Positions 17,793-26,080 of a DNA stretch of 50,999 nt are shown here, piece after piece. The translations under genes were made by a program, and so were the position numbers. Origin of the DNA: Candidatus Sumerlaeaceae bacterium (GTDB lineage Bacteria; Sumerlaeota; Sumerlaeia; Sumerlaeales; Sumerlaeaceae); NCBI GenBank assembly GCA_026418615.1, contig JAOAAY010000001.1, positions 206,867 to 257,865 of the forward strand, read 5' to 3'. The stretch's first letter is position 1; every line of letters starts with the position of its first letter. The notes under the pieces are model-generated. The model made no database searches. It saw only the letters and a list, made by a program, of their open reading frames with translations, and was not told where the DNA came from.

Positions 17793-18463
17793 GCCAGCAG
17801 CAGACCGCCCCGGCCGGCTGGTCGCGCGAAGACATGGCCCGACGCGTGGCAGCCGACATCCCCGACGGGGCCTATGTAAATCTTGGCATCGGCATTCCGG
17901 AACTTGTGGCGCGGTTCGTGCCCGAGGGCCGTGAGGTCATTTTTCACACGGAAAACGGCCTGCTGGGCGTTGGGCCACCCCCACCCCCGGGGCAGGAAGA
18001 CCCCGAACTCATCAATGCCGGCAAGAAGCCGGTCACCGCCATCCCCGGCTCGGCATTCTTTCATCACGCGGACAGTTTCGTGATGATCCGGGGCGGGCAC
18101 ATTGACATTTGCGTGCTCGGCGCCATGCAAGTGTCCGCGCAGGGAGACCTTGCCAACTGGTCCACGGGCGAAGCCGATGCGATCCCCGCCGTGGGCGGCG
18201 CCATGGATCTCGTGGCCGGAGTCAAGGCTGTATATGTCGTCATGGAACATACAACCAAGACGGGCGCGGCAAAAATCGTTGAGCAGTGTACCTATCCGCT
18301 GACAGGGCGCCGCTGTGTGAACCGCATTTACACGAACCTTGCCGTCATTGAGGTGACCCCCGCGGGGCTCGTCGTGCGCGATATCGCGCCGGGCGTCACC
18401 CTTGAGCAAGTGCGTCGCCTGACAGCCGCACCTCTTGCCGATGCCACGAAAGGACAATCATGA
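17789..18463 (+). CDS. 3-oxoacid CoA-transferase, subunit B (PcaJ/AtoA-like)
   Basis: A 224-residue beta subunit carrying the catalytic glutamate, E55 in TENGLLG, which forms the glutamyl-CoA thioester. NLGIGIPELV and GGHIDICVLGAMQV are family landmarks. GTG 17789 is preferred over GTG 17780: it overlaps the upstream stop as GTGA, and GGAAGGA sits about 11 bases before it, whereas that site would be too close to 17780. The gene ends in an ATGA overlap with the aminotransferase gene. Confidence 0.9.
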   Translation: MSQQQTAPAGWSREDMARRVAADIPDGAYVNLGIGIPELVARFVPEGREVIFHTENGLLGVGPPPPPGQEDPELINAGKKPVTAIPGSAFFHHADSFVMIRGGHIDICVLGAMQVSAQGDLANWSTGEADAIPAVGGAMDLVAGVKAVYVVMEHTTKTGAAKIVEQCTYPLTGRRCVNRIYTNLAVIEVTPAGLVVRDIAPGVTLEQVRRLTAAPLADATKGQS

Positions 18464-19806
18464 GCGGTCAACCTACCCGCAGCCAGCAAATCTACGAGCG
18501 CGCCCTGCGCGTGATGCCCGGGGGTGTCAGTCGCAACGCCGTGCTCCGGCGCCCGCATCCCTTTTATGTGGCCAAGGGCGAGGGATGTTATGTGACAGAC
18601 ATTGAGGGCGTCCGCCGGATCGATTTCGCCAACAACATGGCCGCTCTCATTCACGGCCACGCCCATCCGGCCATTGTGGCCGCCGTGCAGGCGCAGGTCG
18701 CTCGCGGCACCGCGTTTACCTTCGCCACGGAGGTGGAGGTCGAGTTCGCCGAGCATATGGTGTCGCGCGCTGCGAGTTTTGACAAGATACGATTTGTCAA
18801 CTCCGGCACCGAGGGCATCATCTGCTGCCTCAAGGCGGCTCGCGCTTTTACAGGGCGCCCCATGATTGCCAAGGTCGAGGGCAGTTACCACGGCCTTTAC
18901 GATTACGCGGAGGTCAGCCAGACCGCCCAGCCCGCCAATTGGGGTGACATTGACGCGCCGCGCAGTGTGCCGGTCACCTATGGGACACCCCAGAGCGCGC
19001 TGGATGATGTGGTTGTCATTCCTTTTAACGATCCCCAGCGGGCCGAGGCCATCCTCGACCGCCATGCGCAACAGATCGCATGCGTACTGGTGGATCCCCT
19101 CCCGCACCGGGTATGCCTTTCCCCCGCCCGGCCTGAATTCATCGAGACGCTTTACCGTTGGACACGCCGCAACGGCGCCCTGCTGGTTTTCGATGAGGTC
19201 ATTACTTTCCGCAGCGAGTACGGCGGCGCGCAGCAATGGTATGCCGTGAAGCCCGACCTGACAGCGCTCGGCAAAATGATTGGCGGCGGCTTTCCCGTAG
19301 GCGCCATTGCAGGCCGCGACGATGTGATGGAGGTCTTGAATCCTCTGGCTGCCAAGGTGCTCTTCCCGCATTCCGGGACCTTCTCGGCCAATCCCGTCAC
19401 GATGACAGCCGGCCTGACCGCCATGCGGTTGTTCGACCACGATGCCGTTGCCCATGTGAACCGGTTGGCAGCCCTGGCCCGGGAACAGATTGCCGCACTC
19501 ATTGCTGAAATCGGAATCCCCGCATGCGTCACCGGCGCCGGGTCCATGCTTCGCATTCACATGAAGCCCGAACCGCCCGACAACTACCGGCAGGCCCTGC
19601 CTACGGCCGAAGAAACACGCCTCATTCAGGCCATGCTCGACCACTGCTTCGCCAACGGCGTCATGCTCATCAATTCCGGTTCCGCCACCATCTCCACACC
19701 CATGACCGAAGCGGAGATCGGACGCCTCGTCGAAGTGCTGCAAGGCGCATTCGCAAAAATACGCGATATGCGGACCGAATTGGCCGCTGTCGAACAAATC
19801 AGGTAA
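18460..19806 (+). CDS. Class III aminotransferase, glutamate-1-semialdehyde-aminomutase-like (candidate beta-amino acid transaminase)
   Basis: A 448-residue fold-type I PLP enzyme. The PLP lysine is K272 in ALGKMIGGG, the pyridine-binding Asp is in VFDEVITF, and SGTEGIICCLKAAR and EGSYHG form the cofactor pocket. The group that includes HemL also contains beta-phenylalanine aminotransferases. No other heme gene is nearby, so haem synthesis is unlikely. In this operon the fitting job is conversion of the beta-amino acid made by the aminomutase to a 3-oxo acid, with an oxo acid as amino acceptor. An internal aminomutase role cannot be excluded. GAAAGGA precedes ATG 18460, which overlaps the CoA-transferase stop. 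Confidence 0.82.
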   Translation: MSGQPTRSQQIYERALRVMPGGVSRNAVLRRPHPFYVAKGEGCYVTDIEGVRRIDFANNMAALIHGHAHPAIVAAVQAQVARGTAFTFATEVEVEFAEHMVSRAASFDKIRFVNSGTEGIICCLKAARAFTGRPMIAKVEGSYHGLYDYAEVSQTAQPANWGDIDAPRSVPVTYGTPQSALDDVVVIPFNDPQRAEAILDRHAQQIACVLVDPLPHRVCLSPARPEFIETLYRWTRRNGALLVFDEVITFRSEYGGAQQWYAVKPDLTALGKMIGGGFPVGAIAGRDDVMEVLNPLAAKVLFPHSGTFSANPVTMTAGLTAMRLFDHDAVAHVNRLAALAREQIAALIAEIGIPACVTGAGSMLRIHMKPEPPDNYRQALPTAEETRLIQAMLDHCFANGVMLINSGSATISTPMTEAEIGRLVEVLQGAFAKIRDMRTELAAVEQIR

Positions 19807-19822
19807 CAAGCGGGGGATCATC

Positions 19823-21028
19823 ATGAGGGATGTGTTCATCTGCGATGCCGTGCGCACGCCGATCGGCCGCTACGGCGGCTGCCTTGCCAGCGTGCGTGCC
19901 GACGACTTGGCGGCCGTACCCATCCACGCACTCACAGAGCGCAATCCCGATGTAGACTGGCCGGCGCTCGACGATGTCATCATGGGCTGCGCCAATCAAG
20001 CCGGCGAGGACAACCGCAATGTCGCTCGCATGGCACTGCTGCTGGCAGGTTTGCCGGAATCCGTCCCCGGCTGTACAGTCAATCGTTTGTGCGGTTCCGG
20101 CATGGATGCCGTGGCACAGGGAGCCCGCGCCATTGCGGCCGGCGAGGCCGAGATCATCATCGCGGGCGGTGTCGAGAGCATGTCGCGTGCTCCGTTTGTG
20201 CTCGCAAAAGCCACCGAGCCATTCTCGCGCAACGCGGAAATCTACGACACCACGATCGGCTGGCGCTTTGTTAACCCCCGCATGAAACAACTTTTCGGCA
20301 CCGACGCCATGCCTGAAACGGCCGAAAATCTGACCGAGGAACACAAAATTTCCCGTGAGGATCAGGACAAGTTTGCGCTTTGGAGCCAGCAAAAGTGCGC
20401 GGCCGCGCGCGCTGACGGCCGCATGGCCGAAGAAATGGTCCCGGTGCTTATTCCGCAGCGCAAAGGCGACCCCCTCAGCGTGGAACTCGACGAACACCCG
20501 CGCGAGACGACGCTCGAAAAACTGGCGCAACTCAAGCCCATCGTTCGCCCGACAGGAACAGTCACCGCCGGCAACGCCTCTGGCGTGAACGACGGTGCGG
20601 CAGCCGTGCTGCTGGCCTCGGAGAGTGCCGCCGCCCGGTTCGGCCTGAAGCCTTTGGTCCGAGTCGTGGGCGCTGCCGTGGCCGGCGTTCCGCCGCGCAC
20701 CATGGGCATCGGACCGGTACCCGCCACGCGGAAGTTACTGGCCCGGCTCGGCCTGACACTCGACGACATGCAAATCATCGAGTTGAATGAGGCGTTTGCC
20801 GTTCAGGCCCTCGCCTGCACGCGTCAGTTAGGGCTTGCTGACGACGACCCGCGGCTCAACCCGCAAGGCGGCGCCATCGCCCTCGGGCATCCGCTGGGAA
20901 TGAGCGGAGCGCGCTTGGTGGTCACCGCCACACACCAGTTGCGCCGCACCCGGCAGCGCTACGCCCTGTGCACGATGTGCATCGGCGTCGGTCAGGGCAT
21001 CGCCATGGTCCTCGAGCACATCGCCTGA
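19823..21028 (+). CDS. Thiolase, 3-oxoadipyl-CoA/acetyl-CoA acyltransferase type (PcaF-like)
   Basis: A 401-residue degradative thiolase. The nucleophilic cysteine is C90 in NRLCGSG. GHPLGMSG carries the catalytic His and CMCIGVGQG the second Cys. GWRFVNP and MPETAENL resemble PcaF/PaaJ enzymes. It cleaves a 3-oxoacyl-CoA with CoA to give acetyl-CoA and an acyl-CoA two carbons shorter, so it completes the pathway implied by the four preceding genes. A GGGGGA site lies 6 bases before ATG 19823, and the gap from the aminotransferase stop is 16 bases. Confidence 0.9.
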   Translation: MRDVFICDAVRTPIGRYGGCLASVRADDLAAVPIHALTERNPDVDWPALDDVIMGCANQAGEDNRNVARMALLLAGLPESVPGCTVNRLCGSGMDAVAQGARAIAAGEAEIIIAGGVESMSRAPFVLAKATEPFSRNAEIYDTTIGWRFVNPRMKQLFGTDAMPETAENLTEEHKISREDQDKFALWSQQKCAAARADGRMAEEMVPVLIPQRKGDPLSVELDEHPRETTLEKLAQLKPIVRPTGTVTAGNASGVNDGAAAVLLASESAAARFGLKPLVRVVGAAVAGVPPRTMGIGPVPATRKLLARLGLTLDDMQIIELNEAFAVQALACTRQLGLADDDPRLNPQGGAIALGHPLGMSGARLVVTATHQLRRTRQRYALCTMCIGVGQGIAMVLEHIA

Positions 21029-21038
21029 GCCGCAGTCC

Positions 21039-21536
21039 TCACAGGCGCGCGGCAAGGTGTATCGCGTCGCGCCCGCTGCCATAATAACCTATGATTTTTC
21101 CGACTGGCGTGAAACCGAATTTCGCGTGCAGTGCCAGACTGGCCGCATTGTCCACGGCGATCTGGCAGGTCACCGTGGCATGTCCCAGCGATCGCAGTTT
21201 GGCCAACGACCGGCTGAGCAGAGCCGACCCGATCCCCTGCCGGCGCCAGTCGGGATGGACATCCAGCGTGATGAGTTCTGCCGTAAAACAGTCGAACAAA
21301 TGAAACGCCACCAATGGCGGAGGCGCGCCGGCGCCCGCAGGAGAGTCGGGATACCAGCGGAGCAACCCGGCACCGTTGAGGCTGACGAAATTTTGGAGAG
21401 TGCGCAGATCGTAGTTATCTGGCGGCGGGAAGCAAATCTTTTCCAATTCCACCATGGGCATCAACTCAGCGCGTGTCAGCATCGGTTTCAAGAATCGCTG
21501 ACGCCGAGGCTGGATGTTGTAGGTTTCGATGATCAA
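21039..21536 (-). CDS. GNAT acetyltransferase, RimI-like
   Basis: A 165-residue GCN5-related N-acetyltransferase. The acetyl-CoA loop RRQGIGSALL begins at residue 98, preceded by ITLDVHPD. AASLALHAKFGFTPVG and YYGSGRDAIHL match the C-terminal region of RimI-like enzymes. It is convergent with the thiolase gene, 10 bases away, and its start overlaps the kinase stop by four bases, so it belongs to the kinase unit rather than the catabolic operon. It is much shorter than the beta-lysine acetyltransferase AblB, so a link with the KamA-like enzyme is not supported. Confidence 0.8.
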   Translation of the reverse strand: MIIETYNIQPRRQRFLKPMLTRAELMPMVELEKICFPPPDNYDLRTLQNFVSLNGAGLLRWYPDSPAGAGAPPPLVAFHLFDCFTAELITLDVHPDWRRQGIGSALLSRSLAKLRSLGHATVTCQIAVDNAASLALHAKFGFTPVGKIIGYYGSGRDAIHLAARL

Positions 21537-23440
21537 CGGGGCGGCAGCACGGGCGCGGGGGTAGGCTCCGGTAGCGGTCGTCGCGGCGGTGCGGCCACAC
21601 GCGGGCCGGGGGGCGGAACGGTGACCGCACGCTGGCTGCTGTCCGTCGCCGGAGGCGGCGCGGCAACTCGCTGTTCCGGAGACACCAACCGGCGTTGCCG
21701 GTTCGCAAGCCCGCCGCCCTGCATGAAATCATATAATTCGTTTACCGTTTCTGTCATCTCCCCGGGCCCCATCAACTGCTGGACTATTTCCATGACCTCC
21801 GATGGGCGCAGATCGCTCCACTCCTTGCGGACAACCTCGCCCCGCACATCGCGGAAAACAAAGGATGTCGAGTCCGCTGTGGTCATCGTCAGCCGGCCAT
21901 GCTCGGGATCAACCAACATCAGTTTAGCGCCCGGTTTCATAGCACGCTTCGTCACCTCCGCCCGAAGTTCTGCGAAGCGCGCAACCATATCGCGCATGCG
22001 CTGTAGTTCCTCGCGCCGGCGGGGTTGCAGATTTGCGTCGGCAAGCGCACGGTCAATCCGCTCGCAGGCACTCTCGAAGTCAAACCGTTCTCCCACCATC
22101 TCGCGCATGTCAGCGACTGGGACAGTCCCCCGCGGGCGCTGAAGCCTGCGGCCGGTATCAGACTCGCCTGCGCCTGCATTCTCCGCGGTTGCCGTGACGG
22201 GACTCTGCGGTGGCATGGGTGAGGGAGTGACCGGCACCGGTGTCTGCGTTGCCGATTGAACCGCGGGAGCCACCTGCTTGCGCTCAACCAGGCTAATGCC
22301 CACTCCCGCCACAACCAATACGGCGGCACCCAACGCAACGATTGTTCCGCTGCGACGCGCTCCACGGTGTGGTTGGCGCGTAACCGGTAAGTCGTAGGTC
22401 GCGCGGGCGGCTTCCTGCGGATCATCGTCCGTTGGGTCATGCGATTTTCCGGCTTGGACTTTTGGCCCGGTGGCCGCGCTCTCGCCGCCAATCTCGCCGA
22501 TGGTCGGGCCCGCTCCTGCAGGCCGGATCAGGACGGCAGGCGAATCCGGCGGGAGCAGCGTTTGGAGAGCAGCGTCGAGTTCTTGATAACTCGCAAATCT
22601 GTCCGCCGGATCCTTCGCGGCCATGCGCCGGATCACAGCCATGACGGCGCCGCCGGCCAGTTCGCGAAGTTCAGCCGGCTCGGGCAGCGGCTCCTGGATC
22701 TGCTTCACCAAGACGGCACCCGGCGTCGGCGCCGTAAACGGCGGGGTGCCCGTCAACATATGATAGAAAGTGATGCCAAGGGAATAAATGTCCGCTCGAA
22801 AGTCTACCGCGTGGCCCCGGGCAGCCTCTGGCGATATGTAGTGCGGGGTTCCGAGTGTGGTTCCAGAGGTCGTCATCTGGCTGTCCGCCTCGGCCAGTTT
22901 GGCGAGGCCGAAGTCGGCAATCTTTGCGCGCCCGGACTTGTCCAGCAAAATGTTGCCCGGTTTGACATCGCGGTGGATCACCCCGTTAGCCAGCGCATGG
23001 GCGAGCCCGCGAGCCACCTGACGGGCAATGTCCACGGCCACTGGCAGCGGCAACGGCCCCTCCCGGCTGAGGCGGGTCGAGAGCGCTTCGCCGTCCACAA
23101 ATTCCATGACGAGGTAGAGCGCTTCGTCCTGCTCTCCCACCTGATGAATTTGGATGATGTTTGGGTCATTGAGCCTCGCCACGGCCCGCGCTTCGCGCAG
23201 AAAGCGCGCCTTGCTGGCCGGGTCATGGCTCAACTCGCGGCGCAAGGTTTTAACGGCCACCTGGCGATCCAGTTGCGGATCATGAGCCAGCCAAACCTCG
23301 CCCATGCCGCCCGAACCCAGCAGGCGCACGAGACGCATTCCGCCGATCGAGGGCGCCGACCCCGAAGGTCCGGATCCGAGCACGCGTGTTTCATCCTCGC
23401 CGCCCACCGGCTTTTCCCACGGGGAATCGCTCTTGCTCAT
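21533..23440 (-). CDS. PknB-like Ser/Thr protein kinase with one transmembrane helix
   Basis: A 635-residue Hanks-type kinase. From ATG 23440 the glycine loop GSGGMG is at residues 42-47, the ATP lysine is K64, the catalytic HRD is at 156-158, DFG at 176-178 and SPEA at 203-206. A transmembrane helix is at about 365-385. The extracytoplasmic part is Pro/Ala/Thr-rich on both sides of a helical segment (FDFESACERIDRALADAN and following) and ends in a Pro-rich tail. No PASTA repeats are seen. The frame extends to a TTG at 23494, but ATG 23440 is the first ATG. It probably senses an envelope signal. The overlap with the acetyltransferase gene suggests joint expression. Confidence 0.88.
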   Translation of the reverse strand: MSKSDSPWEKPVGGEDETRVLGSGPSGSAPSIGGMRLVRLLGSGGMGEVWLAHDPQLDRQVAVKTLRRELSHDPASKARFLREARAVARLNDPNIIQIHQVGEQDEALYLVMEFVDGEALSTRLSREGPLPLPVAVDIARQVARGLAHALANGVIHRDVKPGNILLDKSGRAKIADFGLAKLAEADSQMTTSGTTLGTPHYISPEAARGHAVDFRADIYSLGITFYHMLTGTPPFTAPTPGAVLVKQIQEPLPEPAELRELAGGAVMAVIRRMAAKDPADRFASYQELDAALQTLLPPDSPAVLIRPAGAGPTIGEIGGESAATGPKVQAGKSHDPTDDDPQEAARATYDLPVTRQPHRGARRSGTIVALGAAVLVVAGVGISLVERKQVAPAVQSATQTPVPVTPSPMPPQSPVTATAENAGAGESDTGRRLQRPRGTVPVADMREMVGERFDFESACERIDRALADANLQPRRREELQRMRDMVARFAELRAEVTKRAMKPGAKLMLVDPEHGRLTMTTADSTSFVFRDVRGEVVRKEWSDLRPSEVMEIVQQLMGPGEMTETVNELYDFMQGGGLANRQRRLVSPEQRVAAPPPATDSSQRAVTVPPPGPRVAAPPRRPLPEPTPAPVLPPR

Positions 23441-23750
23441 TCCGGATTCTGAATCCACCGCGCCGTCCTCATGACCATCGCATCGCAAAACCAAGGCGGC
23501 GATTGGAATATGGCACCAAATTCATAATGCCTGCCCGCGAGGCCGAAGGCAACTGAAATGCCACCCACGCGACCGCCTGCCCCGCCTCATGCCGTCCACG
23601 ACTCCGCACCTTCACGATGAGAAGTTCACGCCCCGTCCGACCGCCTCTTCCCTTGATTCCCCTTCCCGCACCAGCCGTGTAGGGAATGTTGAGGCGACAA
23701 ACCGCGTCCCGATGGGCGCACATCAGTTCATCAAAAAGGCATCCACACTT

Positions 23751-24830
23751 ATGACCATTCGGATCGGGATCATCGGCTGCGGCGCCATCGCAGCGATTCA
23801 TATAAAAGCCTACCGCGCCATCAAAGGGGTGGAGGTGGTGGCGTGCGCGGACATATCACTCGAACGGGCGCGGAGTTTTGCCACGAAGTACGAACTGCCA
23901 CGCGCCTACGAGGACTATGTGCAGATGCTCGCTTCCGAGAAACTCGACGCGGTCTCCGTCTGCACCCCCAATTACGCGCATTGCGAGCCCACGGTGAAGG
24001 CCCTCGAGGCGGGTTTCCATGTCCTGACAGAAAAGCCGATTGCCATGAACGCCCGTGAAGCGGCGCGTATGCTCGACACAGCCCGCCGGACAGGGCGCCT
24101 GCTCACGGTGGGCCATCACATGCGTTTCCAGCCCGCCGCCCGATTCCTCAAGCGGCTCATTGCGGCGGGCGACCTCGGTCAAATTTACTTTGGACGATCT
24201 CACGCCCTGCGGAGACGGGGGGTGCCCGGCTGGGGGGAATTTCATATCAAAAGCAAATCCGGCGGCGGCCCGCTCATTGATATCGGCGTCCACACCCTCG
24301 ACCTTATCATTTGGCTTATGGGCAGCCCGGTTCCCACGACGGTCACGGGCAGCGTTTTCACCAAGTTCGGAAACCGGCCGGATTTTTACAGCAATTGGGG
24401 GGACTACAAACGCGAGGAGTACGATGTCGAGGATTTCGCTTGCGGATTTGTCAAGTTTGCCGATGGCAGCGCGCTGCTCCTCGAGGCCAGTTGGGCGGCT
24501 CACCTGCCGGTGCATGAATCCTATGCGCAAGTCATTCTTGGCGACCGTGGCGGCGCACAGTTTCGCCCCTTCTGCAATGAGGGGGCGCCGCTGGAAATCC
24601 TGACCGCGCGCGACGAAGCCCTGGTGGACATCCGACCCAGCGCTCTGCCGGAAGTGGATGTTTATGAGGAGGAAATGAAACACTGGATCGCATCCATTCG
24701 TGGCGAGGCCGAAGTGCTCGTAAAACCGGAAGAGTCGCTCAACATCCAGCGGCTCATTGATGCCATTTATCTCAGCAGTGAGCGCGGCCGCGAGGTCGTC
24801 GTGGCGGAAGAGTTCAAGGAAAATCCCTGA
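23751..24830 (+). CDS. GFO/IDH/MocA-family NAD(P)-dependent oxidoreductase
   Basis: A 359-residue sugar or cyclitol dehydrogenase. The dinucleotide loop GCGAIA is at residues 9-14 and the EKP motif, with its catalytic lysine, at 94-96 (TEKPIAMNA). GGGPLIDIGVHTLDLIIW is the usual substrate-site helix with its His. No signal peptide or Tat motif is seen, so it is cytoplasmic. The upstream frame reaches 23589, but homology begins at MTIRIGIIGCG, so ATG 23751 is used. Neighbouring genes give no clue to the substrate. Confidence 0.88.
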   Translation: MTIRIGIIGCGAIAAIHIKAYRAIKGVEVVACADISLERARSFATKYELPRAYEDYVQMLASEKLDAVSVCTPNYAHCEPTVKALEAGFHVLTEKPIAMNAREAARMLDTARRTGRLLTVGHHMRFQPAARFLKRLIAAGDLGQIYFGRSHALRRRGVPGWGEFHIKSKSGGGPLIDIGVHTLDLIIWLMGSPVPTTVTGSVFTKFGNRPDFYSNWGDYKREEYDVEDFACGFVKFADGSALLLEASWAAHLPVHESYAQVILGDRGGAQFRPFCNEGAPLEILTARDEALVDIRPSALPEVDVYEEEMKHWIASIRGEAEVLVKPEESLNIQRLIDAIYLSSERGREVVVAEEFKENP

Positions 24831-25261
24831 CTCCGGGCAACACAATCCGGCGGGGAAACCGGGAAACCGCGGACGAGGCGGACCGAGCGTCACAGCGCGA
24901 CAATCCGCTCGCTGCCAAACTGAATTCAAGATGGTCCGGAATGCGCGAAGACTCTTGCCCGCCACGGCGTCGTGAGGCGGCCTCGCGCCAGGGGCATCCG
25001 CCCAGCCTTTGCTCGCGGATACAGCCAAGGCGCGGAGCGTCTGGTGAGACTTGCGCGCGGTCGAACCTGACCGGTTCGCCGTCCGTTCTATTTTCCAAAA
25101 TGCCCGCACGCAACCAGCGACAAAAACCGCCAGAGTTGCCGGAACTCCGGTTCGTTTTGAGCAGTTGCCCCACGATCTTTGGAGGCACACCTGACGGTTT
25201 TTCGTTGCAAGAAGCGGAAACCGCTGCCAGAGGAAAGCCGCATCAGTCCACTTTAGGGAGG
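24831..25261. other. Long leader/intergenic region before the pseudopilin gene
   Basis: About 430 bases without a credible gene. A perfect 6-base stem, CGAACC-TGACC-GGTTCG, lies at 25062-25078, and a small AGCGG-AAA-CCGCT hairpin near 25210. Both could be operators or leader structures for the pseudopilin transcript. No clear promoter was identified. The region ends with a strong GGGAGG ribosome binding site. Confidence 0.4.
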
Positions 25262-25265
25262 TGAC

Positions 25266-25949
25266 ATGTTAGTGAAAAAAGGATTTACGCTCATCGAATT
25301 GCTGATCGTTGTCGCGATCATTGCAATTCTTGCGGCGATTGCGGTGCCAAACTTCCTCGAAGCACAGACGCGGTCGAAGGTTTCGCGAGTTAAAGCGGAC
25401 CTTCGGAGCATCGCCACCGCCATTGAAGCCTACGCGGTGGACTACAATCAGATTCCGCTGGATTGGAGCGTCCCGCGCGGGGATCCGCAGTATCCCGGCA
25501 TGAGTACGAGTACATCGGGGATTCCCCACCCCGGGCGGGCCGATGCAAGTGCTCCGGGAGGTGTTCGGCCGGGTCTGACGACTCCGGTGTCCTACATCAC
25601 GAATTGCTGGATTCGTGATCCGTTCACGCAGACCGACAGTTTTCAGACCATTGACTTCGACCAGCAGGCCTTTACCTACAACTTCTTGAGCCCGAATCCG
25701 TTGCGCGGCGTCAATGTGCTCGGCAGTTATGTGACGCGTGGATACGCGGATTTCTATGGCGCATGGCGCATGTGCTCAATTGGGCCTGACCGTAACTGGT
25801 ACAACGGTGGCAACACCACACTGCAGGCCTCGCGCGTGTACGATCCGACGAATGGGACGGTCTCTTTGGGTAATATCTGGCGTAGCCAGAATTTCTCGGA
25901 AGTCCGTACCCGTCCGCCCGCGGACATCTCGCTCGATCCAAACGGCTGA
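25266..25949 (+). CDS. Type II secretion/type IV pilus-like pseudopilin (PulG-like)
   Basis: A 227-residue protein with a class III signal: a short basic leader MLVKKG, then FTLIE after the cleavage site and a hydrophobic helix (LLIVVAIIAILAAIAVP). The helix runs on into the amphipathic stem KVSRVKADLRSIATAIEAY. The globular part is rich in Tyr, Trp and Asn and contains TNCWIRDPF and SIGPDRNWYN. Proteins of this short form are numerous in Sumerlaeota/Hydrogenedentota-like genomes and may act as surface or secretion filaments. A strong GGGAGG site precedes ATG 25266. It stands alone, without assembly ATPase or peptidase genes, and is followed by a good terminator. Confidence 0.9.
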   Translation: MLVKKGFTLIELLIVVAIIAILAAIAVPNFLEAQTRSKVSRVKADLRSIATAIEAYAVDYNQIPLDWSVPRGDPQYPGMSTSTSGIPHPGRADASAPGGVRPGLTTPVSYITNCWIRDPFTQTDSFQTIDFDQQAFTYNFLSPNPLRGVNVLGSYVTRGYADFYGAWRMCSIGPDRNWYNGGNTTLQASRVYDPTNGTVSLGNIWRSQNFSEVRTRPPADISLDPNG

Positions 25950-25977
25950 TTTCAGTATCCATCACTCTTCAAGCAGA

Positions 25978-26010
25978 ACGGCCCGCCAGGAAGTCCCGGC
26001 GGGCCGTTTC
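25978..26010 (+). terminator. Rho-independent terminator after the pseudopilin gene
   Basis: ACGGCCCGCC (25978-25987) pairs perfectly with GGCGGGCCGT (25998-26007) over a 10-base loop, followed by TTCCTTT. It lies 28 bases past the stop codon. Confidence 0.85.
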
Positions 26011-26080
26011 CTTTGAACCTCCGGTTACAGATTTCCCCTGACCCCCTCTGTCACAGCCCCATGCTAACGCACTTTTAGCC

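Noticed and set aside
18460-19806. Annotation as HemL for haem synthesis
   Set aside because: Placement between CoA-transferase and thiolase genes with overlapping starts argues for a catabolic transaminase.
18328-19857. 509-residue open frame on the minus strand
   Set aside because: It lies antisense to the class III aminotransferase, which has clear PLP motifs. The composition is His/Gly/Asp-rich, as expected for a shadow frame in GC-rich DNA.
21039-21536. Acetyltransferase as the missing beta-lysine acetylation step of the neighbouring operon
   Set aside because: It is on the opposite strand, coupled to the kinase gene, and is short and RimI-like rather than AblB-like.
23856-25190. 444-residue open frame on the minus strand
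   Set aside because: It is antisense to the GFO/IDH/MocA oxidoreductase gene and shows no domain pattern.
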